From RGIG3009 sp045630765 (GTDB lineage: Bacteria; Bacillota; Clostridia; Oscillospirales; Acutalibacteraceae), in the NCBI GenBank assembly GCA_045630765.1, contig JAZQTM010000085.1:1-10011 (forward strand): a stretch of DNA of 10,011 nt, written 5' to 3'. A program made the translations under genes and the position numbers. The notes below the pieces were generated by a model. It did not search any database. It saw only the letters and a list, made by a program, of their open reading frames with translations, and had not been told where the DNA came from. Below are positions 1-5,070 of this stretch, piece after piece (position 1 is the first letter of the stretch; each line of letters begins with the position of its first letter).

Positions 1-1
1 G

Positions 2-628
2 TTCACCGACCTGGGTTGCAGTCAGGTCGTTACGGGCGGTCAGACCATGAATCCGTCCGCCGACGATATTTTGAACGCTATCGAACCCACCCCAGCAAAG
101 GTGGTTTACGTACTGCCGAATAATAAGAATATTATTCTCGCTGCAAAGCAAGCTGTTCCGCTCGCGGACCGCACTGTTCACGTTCTCCCCACCCGTACCA
201 TTCCGCAGGGCGTTTCTGCCATGTTGAGTTTTGATCCGGATGCGGAAGTTCAGGATAATCTTAACTCTATGATGAAAGCCGCTGACAACGTATCGTCCGG
301 TTCCATCACCTTTGCAGCGCGTGACAGCGATTACGAGAACCGCGCTATTAAGGAAGGCGATATTTTAGCGTTGGATAACGGTAAACTTTCCTTTACCGAT
401 TCTTCCGTCGATCACGCCGTCGTTAAGTTGACGAAAAATATGGCTGCCGCTCGTCGTTCTGCCGGCAAAGACGTTGCGTTTGTAACGCTGATGTACGGTG
501 AAGGAATTACCGAAGAAGCTGCCAACGCCGCTCAACAGGCGATTGCTGCCAAGCTCGGCAACGACGTAGAAATCACCGTTCTTGCAGGTGGTCAACCTGT
601 CTACTATTATTTCGTTTCGATCGAGTAA
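2..628 (+). CDS. fakA: Fatty acid kinase FakA (DAK2/YloV family), C-terminal part, truncated by window edge
   Basis: This is the last 208 codons of a protein that begins before the window; the frame is open from base 2, so the ATG at 47 is an internal Met. The visible part carries GGQTMNPS (visible residues 12-19), a block characteristic of the YloV/FakA family, and ends in the family-typical GGQPVYYYFVSIE. From knowledge of the family, FakA is a cytoplasmic ATP-dependent kinase. It phosphorylates fatty acids held by FakB (DegV-family) proteins, so that exogenous fatty acids can enter phospholipid synthesis. The N-terminal DhaL-like ATP-binding domain lies outside the window; what is seen is the C-terminal region. 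It sits directly upstream of recG, as in many Firmicutes, where fakA and recG are neighbours or near neighbours. It ends in TAA at 626-628, with no sign of frame disruption. Identification is by recalled family motifs, not by a search. Confidence 0.9.
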   Translation, partial: FTDLGCSQVVTGGQTMNPSADDILNAIEPTPAKVVYVLPNNKNIILAAKQAVPLADRTVHVLPTRTIPQGVSAMLSFDPDAEVQDNLNSMMKAADNVSSGSITFAARDSDYENRAIKEGDILALDNGKLSFTDSSVDHAVVKLTKNMAAARRSAGKDVAFVTLMYGEGITEEAANAAQQAIAAKLGNDVEITVLAGGQPVYYYFVSIE

Positions 629-643
629 ACACAAAACGTATAC

Positions 644-675
644 AGCCGATGGTTTCCCCCGGGATGCCATCGGCT
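644..675 (+). terminator. Hairpin between fakA and recG (weak terminator or attenuator)
   Basis: AGCCGATGG (644-652) pairs perfectly with CCATCGGCT (667-675), a 9-bp stem around a 14-nt loop. It lies 15 nt after the fakA stop and 10 nt before the recG ribosome binding site. The bases after the stem (ATTTCTC) are only a poor U-tract, so it may be a leaky terminator, an RNA-processing hairpin or a 3'-end stabiliser. Strong termination is unlikely because no clear promoter for recG is visible downstream of it. Confidence 0.5.
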
Positions 676-685
676 ATTTCTCAAA

Positions 686-692
686 AAGGAGG
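686..692 (+). promoter_or_regulatory. Shine-Dalgarno sequence that sets the TTG start of recG
   Basis: AAGGAGG at 686-692 is a full match to the anti-Shine-Dalgarno sequence of 16S rRNA. It sits 7 nt before TTG at 700-702. It favours this start over the in-frame ATG at 649, which falls inside the preceding hairpin stem and has no ribosome binding site. Confidence 0.9.
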
Positions 693-699
693 GATTTTC

Positions 700-2745
700 T
701 TGCTGACAATCGAAACACCGATCCAATATCTTAAAGGCGTTGGTGAAAAGCGCGCCGAACAATTGCGCAAATTGGGCATTGGCACTGTCGGCGATCTTCT
801 CTCCCACTTTCCGCGTCAATATGAAGACTGGTCGACCGTCACGCCGATCGCTTCAGCGCCGCGTGATGTTCCGTGCTGCATTCGTGCCACCGCAATGGCA
901 ACGCCGATTGAGCGTCGCATCCGAAAAGGTCTTTCCCTTTACACGTTCTCCGCGGTGGATTCTTCCGGTGTGATACGAATTACGTTATTTAATAACAAGT
1001 ACGCCGCCGCAAAGATTGAAGCCGGACGGCAATATCTGTTTTTCGGCACAGTTTCCGGTTCGCTCAATTCACCCGAGTTATCGTCCCCGCTGATCGAGCC
1101 TGCGGAGGTCGGCACGCGTATCCGTCCCATCTATCCCCTAACGGCAGGCATAACCTCCCGCTATTTGGAAAAGCTGGTGGGTACGGCTCTTTTAACGTTG
1201 GACAAAGCGTTGGATAGCGATCCGCTGCCGCATGCGTTGCGTCAGCAATACCGTTTGTGTACCTATCGGTATGCCTTGGAAAACATCCATTTTCCCGCTG
1301 ATCACGATGCCCTGGCAATCGCGCGCCGCCGCCTTATTTTTGAAGAATTGTTCATTTTACAGTTGGGGCTGTTAGGACTCAAATCCCCCTCCAAAACCAA
1401 AACGACGGTCAACATTTCGCAGGATTACACAGCGGATTTTTCAGCTTTTCTCCCCTTTACAATCGCCGGCGCACAACAACGCGCCGTGGCGGATGCCGTG
1501 CGTGATATGCGCGAAACCACTCCGATGAATCGTTTGTTACACGGCGACGTCGGCAGCGGTAAAACCGCCGTTGCCGCCTGCCTTGCCTATACCGTCATCC
1601 GCAACGGCTATCAGTGTGTGATGATGGCACCTACCGAAATTCTCGCACAGCAGCATCACCAATCACTTTGCCGTATGTTTCAAAGTGATCCGAGCGTTCA
1701 CGTTGAACTACTGACAGGCTCAATGACGAAGAAACAGAAAGATACCGTCCGCAACAACGTTGAAAACGGCACTTGTCAGTTATTAGTAGGAACGCACGCG
1801 CTTCTGTCGGACACGGTTCAGTTTGCGCGTTTGGGACTGGTTATTACCGATGAACAGCACCGATTCGGTGTTCGCCAGCGTTCCGCACTAACGGCAAAAG
1901 GCGAGCATCCCCATTTATTGGTTATGTCCGCCACCCCCATTCCCCGCACTTTGGCACTCATCGTATACGGCGATCTGGACATTTCCGTATTGGATGAACT
2001 TCCCGCCGGTCGCACCCCCATCGCCACCTATTCGATAGGCACCGACAAACGCGCCCGTGCGTACGGCTACGTCCGCAAATTTGTGGATGAAGGTCGTCAA
2101 GCGTATGTGGTTTGCCCGTTAGTGGAGGAAGGCGAAACCGATCTGGTAGCCGCCGAAGCGTATGCCGAAAAATTAGCTGAAGGTCCTTTCAAAGGATATT
2201 CGCTCGGCTTGCTGCACGGCAAAATGAAACCTCGCGAAAAAGAAGAAATAATGAAAGCTTTTGCCGAAAATCGTATTTCGGTGTTGGTATCCACCACCGT
2301 TGTGGAGGTCGGTATGGACGTGCCTAACGCTGTATTGATGGTGATCGAAAACGCCGAACGTTTCGGCTTGGCGCAGTTGCATCAGCTGCGCGGTCGTGTC
2401 GGCCGCGGCAAACACGCTTCCACCTGTATTCTTATTTCAGACGCACAAAACGAAGAAGCCGTCCGCCGCTTAAAAGTGATGTGTGAAACGACCGATGGTT
2501 TCCGTATTGCTGACGAGGACTTGAAATTACGCGGTCCCGGTGACTTTTTTGGTGATCGCCAACACGGATTACCCGAAATGAAGATCGCGGATTTCCTGTC
2601 CGATATGACCTTATTACGCGAGGCACAAAATGCGGCACGTGCCGTTCATGCCGCAGATCCAGCTCTTGAGCATCCCGAACATATAACGTTAAAATCCGCC
2701 GTGCAAGCGCTGTTCGAGCGCACGGGCGGACAAGGACTCAACTAA
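700..2745 (+). CDS. recG: ATP-dependent DNA helicase RecG
   Basis: RecG is a superfamily 2 helicase that remodels stalled replication forks and branch-migrates Holliday junctions. With the TTG start the protein is 681 residues, the usual RecG length. It begins with the family-typical YLKGVG (10-15) and HFPRQYEDW (36-44), followed by the OB-fold wedge domain (about 45-190). Helicase motifs follow in order: Walker A GDVGSGKT (282-289), the DEQH box (384-387), SATP (410-413) and QLRGRVGRG (562-570). The RGPGDFFGDRQHG block and the C-terminal region associated with coupling to DNA translocation are also present. TTG is chosen because AAGGAGG lies 7 nt upstream; the longer version from ATG 649 would add 17 residues encoded within a hairpin. 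It follows fakA at a 71-nt distance, probably in the same transcription unit, and is closed by a strong terminator immediately after its stop. All key motifs are intact. Confidence 0.97.
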   Translation: MLTIETPIQYLKGVGEKRAEQLRKLGIGTVGDLLSHFPRQYEDWSTVTPIASAPRDVPCCIRATAMATPIERRIRKGLSLYTFSAVDSSGVIRITLFNNKYAAAKIEAGRQYLFFGTVSGSLNSPELSSPLIEPAEVGTRIRPIYPLTAGITSRYLEKLVGTALLTLDKALDSDPLPHALRQQYRLCTYRYALENIHFPADHDALAIARRRLIFEELFILQLGLLGLKSPSKTKTTVNISQDYTADFSAFLPFTIAGAQQRAVADAVRDMRETTPMNRLLHGDVGSGKTAVAACLAYTVIRNGYQCVMMAPTEILAQQHHQSLCRMFQSDPSVHVELLTGSMTKKQKDTVRNNVENGTCQLLVGTHALLSDTVQFARLGLVITDEQHRFGVRQRSALTAKGEHPHLLVMSATPIPRTLALIVYGDLDISVLDELPAGRTPIATYSIGTDKRARAYGYVRKFVDEGRQAYVVCPLVEEGETDLVAAEAYAEKLAEGPFKGYSLGLLHGKMKPREKEEIMKAFAENRISVLVSTTVVEVGMDVPNAVLMVIENAERFGLAQLHQLRGRVGRGKHASTCILISDAQNEEAVRRLKVMCETTDGFRIADEDLKLRGPGDFFGDRQHGLPEMKIADFLSDMTLLREAQNAARAVHAADPALEHPEHITLKSAVQALFERTGGQGLN

Positions 2746-2782
2746 AAAGGACCGTGTAAGCTGTTGCTTACACGGTCCTTTT
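2745..2782. terminator. Bidirectional Rho-independent terminator between recG and yfbR
   Basis: AAAAGGACCGTGTAAG (2745-2760) pairs perfectly with CTTACACGGTCCTTTT (2767-2782) around a 6-nt loop CTGTTG. The A-run on one side and the T-run on the other give a U-tract in both directions. It therefore can end recG (+) and yfbR (-). It begins in the last base of the recG stop codon and ends inside the yfbR stop codon, so the convergent genes have no spare sequence between them. Confidence 0.93.
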
Positions 2783-3362
2783 ACAGTTCATCCAACGTTA
2801 ACTCATAGGTCGGCAAAAATTCTTCCAAGAAACAATCAACGGCAGGAATCTGTAATTCCCGCAACGCTTCTTCCGTGGATTGTCGCGCTTTAACGAATTC
2901 ACGGTTTCCCTGCTTGATCTCCTCGATGCACTTAATAAGTGCCGCCAATTTGTCTGCAGCCTTGACAATGCGCAATTCCTCGCTCATCACTTGCTTGTCA
3001 GGCGACAACCAACGACGATACTCGGGTTCCAGATCGTCCGGCAACAACGATAAAAGCTTGTTAGTCGACACCGTTTCCACTTGGCGGTATGCCTCACGAA
3101 TGACGGGATTGTCGTATTTCACTGGTGTTGGAAGATCGCCGGTTAAGATTTCGGGTGCATCGTGGTATACACTAAGCATCACACACGCCTGTACGTCAAC
3201 CCGACCGCCGAAACGGCGATTTTGTAAAAGCGCCAACGCGTGTGCCAACACCGCAACATCGTGCGAATGTTCGCAGATGTTTTCCGTTCGGGTATTTCTC
3301 ATCAGTGCCCAGCGGTTAATATACTTCATGCGGGACAGCATGGCAAAAAACGATTGTTTCAC
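2781..3362 (-). CDS. yfbR: YfbR-type HD-domain 5'-deoxynucleotidase
   Basis: This 193-residue cytoplasmic phosphohydrolase closely resembles E. coli YfbR (199 residues), which dephosphorylates deoxyribonucleoside 5'-monophosphates using a divalent metal. The match starts at the N-terminus (KQSFF, then LSRMKYINRW) and continues through NTRTENICEHS, YHDAPEILTGDLPTPVKY and KAADKLAALIKC. The residues matching the E. coli active site are R17, H32, H67-D68 (the HD pair), E71, D76 and D137, all present. The start is GTG at 3362-3360 with AGGAG 8 nt upstream. Reading on to the ATG at 3602 would add 80 unrelated residues, overlap the divergent gene and place the promoter inside the coding region, so I reject it. 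It has its own promoter and is monocistronic between that and the terminator it shares with recG. Its likely job is adjusting deoxynucleotide pools; substrate preference here is inferred. Confidence 0.93.
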   Translation of the reverse strand: MKQSFFAMLSRMKYINRWALMRNTRTENICEHSHDVAVLAHALALLQNRRFGGRVDVQACVMLSVYHDAPEILTGDLPTPVKYDNPVIREAYRQVETVSTNKLLSLLPDDLEPEYRRWLSPDKQVMSEELRIVKAADKLAALIKCIEEIKQGNREFVKARQSTEEALRELQIPAVDCFLEEFLPTYELTLDEL

Positions 3363-3370
3363 AGTATCAA

Positions 3371-3375
3371 CTCCT
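3371..3375 (-). promoter_or_regulatory. Ribosome binding site that sets the GTG start of yfbR
   Basis: On the minus strand AGGAG lies 8 nt before GTG (3362-3360). It fixes the start that aligns with the E. coli YfbR N-terminus. It overlaps the predicted transcription start at about 3375, so the mRNA would begin at the ribosome binding site itself. Confidence 0.8.
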
Positions 3376-3381
3376 ATAGTT

Positions 3382-3410
3382 ATTATATCGCCTTTCCATC
3401 GGTATTGCAA
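3382..3410 (-). promoter_or_regulatory. Sigma-A-type promoter of yfbR
   Basis: On the minus strand TTGCAA (3410-3405) and a perfect TATAAT (3387-3382) are separated by exactly 17 bp. The expected transcription start is about 3375, giving a leader of only about 13 nt. No equally good promoter is visible on the plus strand for the divergent gene at 3472. Confidence 0.8.
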
Positions 3411-3471
3411 GACGTGAATAAAACCATTTTCCCTAACAATACTAAATTCAAAAGAGGAAAGGAAGATTACG

Positions 3472-3906
3472 ATGAACCGCGATACCGTTTGCTTACTAAA
3501 AGAATGTAATTCCGGTTGCAAATCCGCCACCAACAGTATGGAACAAGTAATGCCGTTTTTAAAAGATAAAGACGACCTGAAAGCACTGATCGAAAAGTAC
3601 AACGAAAGACATATTAAGATCGGCGATGAATGTCATGCCTTGCTCAATAGTGTCGACCTCGACGAAAAAGATCCGCCGAAGATCATTAAAGCTATGTCTT
3701 GGTTTTCCACGGAAATGAAACTATTAATGGATGATACCACTTCTCACATTGCGGGGTTGATGGTGGACGGTTGCGGTATGGGAATCAAGTCGCTCAGCGG
3801 CTATCTGAATCAATATTCCGAAGCTTCGGAGGACTGCCGACAACTCACACGAAAACTCATTGATTTAGAACAGGAATTTATGCAAGATTTGTTGAAATTC
3901 GTGTGA
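3472..3906 (+). CDS. Small helical protein of unknown function, possibly ferritin-like fold
   Basis: I do not recognise a named function for this 144-residue protein. It has no signal peptide and no membrane segment, and appears to be almost entirely alpha-helical. Four helix-prone stretches lie at about 3-30, 34-60, 67-105 and 107-143, which resembles the four-helix arrangement of DUF2383-like and other ferritin-like proteins. I recall similar uncharacterised proteins in gut Clostridia, with the same MSW (75-77) and VDGCGMGIKSL blocks (98-108). It has six cysteines (7, 12, 16, 54, 101, 122). Acidic and histidine residues occur around EYNERH-like and GDECH segments (41-55), but no clear EXXH-type metal site can be assigned. 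The start is ATG with a GGAAAGGAAG-type purine-rich site about 8 nt upstream. It is divergent from yfbR and monocistronic, ending at a terminator. A promoter is needed in 3411-3450, but only weak candidates are visible. Function is unknown. Confidence 0.85.
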   Translation: MNRDTVCLLKECNSGCKSATNSMEQVMPFLKDKDDLKALIEKYNERHIKIGDECHALLNSVDLDEKDPPKIIKAMSWFSTEMKLLMDDTTSHIAGLMVDGCGMGIKSLSGYLNQYSEASEDCRQLTRKLIDLEQEFMQDLLKFV

Positions 3907-3907
3907 A

Positions 3908-3933
3908 AAAGCGCCCGCTTTTGCGGGCGCTTT
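3908..3933. terminator. Bidirectional Rho-independent terminator between the 144-residue protein gene and trpS
   Basis: AAAGCGCCCGC (3908-3918) pairs perfectly with GCGGGCGCTTT (3923-3933) around a TTTT loop, an 11-bp GC-rich stem. The plus-strand side continues TTTCCGTTTA, and the minus-strand reading ends in a U-run (TTTTTCAC). It occupies nearly all of the 31-nt gap between the two convergent stop codons. Confidence 0.9.
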
Positions 3934-3937
3934 CCGT

Positions 3938-4960
3938 TTATTTCACGATAACGAAACCTAATTTCTTCATTGCTTTTCCAAGTGTACGACCTGCGATGTG
4001 TGACGCTCTTTCGGCACCGCTCTTCATCAAACTTTCAAGTTGCGCTTTGTCTTTCATCAGCTCGGCAAACCGCTCTTGAATGGGTTTGAGTTCCAACGCC
4101 ACCGCTTCACCAACGGCAGTTTTGAAATCACCGTAACCTTTGCCGGTGAATTCATCTTCGATCGCTTCCAAGCTCTTACCGGTGACTGCGGAATAGATTT
4201 CCATCAAATTGTTAACACCGTCTTTACCGGGAGCATAGCGCACTTTCGCTTCACTGTCGGTCACCGCACGGCGGAACTTGCGCATGATCGTATCCTCGTC
4301 GTCCTTGAGAGAAATAAAGGAATTCTGATTTTCATCCGACTTGGACATTTTTTTAGTCGGCTCCTGTAAGGAGCATACACGCGCCGCCGTCTTCATAATA
4401 TACGGCTCCGGAATGGTAAAGGTGTTGGCATACAGATTGTTAAAGCGAGTAGCAATATCCCGCGTCAACTCACAGTGCTGTTTTTGATCCGCACCAACAG
4501 GTACCAGATCCGGCTGGTACAAAAGAATATCAGCAGCCATCAGTACCGGATAGGTAAACAAACCGGCATTGATGTTATCCGCGTGCTTGGCAGATTTATC
4601 TTTGAATTGCGTCATACGGGACAATTCGCCGAACTGCGTATGGCATGCGAGCAGCCAACTGAGCTGTGTATGCTCAGGTACTTGCGATTGCACAAACAAC
4701 AGTGATTTCTCCGGATCTAAACCGATCGCCAACAACAAGGCAAACATTTCGTTTGTCTGTTGACGTAACTTTGCCGGTTCTTGACGCACCGTGATAGCGT
4801 GCAGGTCAGCGACCGCATATGCACAGTCAAATTCTTCTTGCAAAAGCACCCAGTTACGCAGAGCGCCCAGGTAGTTGCCCAGCGTCGGTGTGCCGGTGGA
4901 TTGTATACAACTTAACGCACGCTTTTTACGCGGCATTTCCGTTACGATTTGATTTTCCAT
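3938..4960 (-). CDS. trpS: Tryptophanyl-tRNA synthetase
   Basis: TrpRS is a class Ic synthetase, acting as a cytoplasmic homodimer, that attaches tryptophan to tRNA-Trp. The 340-residue length is typical. The HIGH-equivalent TLGN is at 26-29 within STGTPTLGNYLGAL, and KMSKS is at 204-208 followed by family-typical DENQNSFISL. Between them lie the Rossmann-fold segments YAVADLHAIT (48-57) and YPVLMAADILLY (137-148), then PVGADQKQHCELTRDIA (154-170). One oddity is that the usual Gln-Pro before the signature is Gln-Ser (Q20-S21). The start used here is ATG 4960, with GAAGGG 11 nt upstream. ATG 4936 (residue 9) is a possible alternative closer to the usual N-terminus, so the start is uncertain. 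The gene is divergent from gltX with an overlapping promoter, shows no T-box leader, and shares a terminator with the 144-residue protein gene. Confidence 0.96.
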   Translation of the reverse strand: MENQIVTEMPRKKRALSCIQSTGTPTLGNYLGALRNWVLLQEEFDCAYAVADLHAITVRQEPAKLRQQTNEMFALLLAIGLDPEKSLLFVQSQVPEHTQLSWLLACHTQFGELSRMTQFKDKSAKHADNINAGLFTYPVLMAADILLYQPDLVPVGADQKQHCELTRDIATRFNNLYANTFTIPEPYIMKTAARVCSLQEPTKKMSKSDENQNSFISLKDDEDTIMRKFRRAVTDSEAKVRYAPGKDGVNNLMEIYSAVTGKSLEAIEDEFTGKGYGDFKTAVGEAVALELKPIQERFAELMKDKAQLESLMKSGAERASHIAGRTLGKAMKKLGFVIVK

Positions 4961-4994
4961 ACATTTCCGAACCCTTCAAAAAAATCTTTTATAT

Positions 4995-5024
4995 ATAGTA
5001 CCATACTTGCATTGACTTTTGCAA
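4995..5024 (-). promoter_or_regulatory. Predicted promoter of trpS
   Basis: On the minus strand TTGCAA (5024-5019) is followed after 18 bp by TACTAT (5000-4995). The predicted transcription start is near 4988, leaving a leader of about 28 nt, too short for a T-box or tryptophan attenuator. Its -35 and spacer overlap the -35 of the gltX promoter on the other strand. Confidence 0.6.
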
Positions 5025-5040
5025 CCAAAAATTGTAAAAT
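5012..5040 (+). promoter_or_regulatory. Predicted promoter of the gltX-glnS operon
   Basis: TTGACT (5012-5017) and TAAAAT (5035-5040) are separated by 17 bp, each matching the sigma-A consensus at five of six positions. The expected start is near A5047, giving a 24-nt leader with AGGAGG at 5059-5064. The perfect 10-bp palindrome AGATATATCT (5041-5050) covers the predicted start. This is either chance in AT-rich DNA or a possible operator. Confidence 0.75.
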
Positions 5041-5070
5041 AGATATATCTGTTTATCCAGGAGGATTCGT

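Noticed and set aside
47..49. ATG at 47 as the start of the first gene
   Set aside because: The frame is open to the window edge, and conserved family residues (GCSQVVTGGQT) precede this Met, so it is internal.
582..610. Possible promoter for recG in the 3' end of fakA (TTGCAG, 17 bp, TATTAT)
   Set aside because: The spacing is right and the -10 is good, but the -35 matches at only three of six positions. The -10 coincides with Tyr codons of a conserved YYY run. It is not enough to call.
649..699. recG start at ATG 649
   Set aside because: This ATG is inside a perfect hairpin stem without a ribosome binding site. TTG 700 has AAGGAGG at ideal spacing and gives the usual RecG length.
3411..3450. 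Plus-strand promoter for the 144-residue protein gene (TACTAA or TAACAA as -10)
   Set aside because: A promoter must exist near here, but no -10 candidate has a recognisable -35 at proper spacing, so I do not assign one.
3363..3602. Extension of yfbR upstream to the ATG at 3602
   Set aside because: It would add 80 residues unlike YfbR, overlap the divergent gene and place a near-consensus promoter inside the coding region. The GTG at 3362 has the ribosome binding site and aligns with the E. coli N-terminus.
5041..5050. Perfect palindrome AGATATATCT at the predicted gltX start site
   Set aside because: Ten-base AT-rich palindromes are common by chance next to promoters, and there is no second copy in the window. 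It is noted in the promoter entry only.
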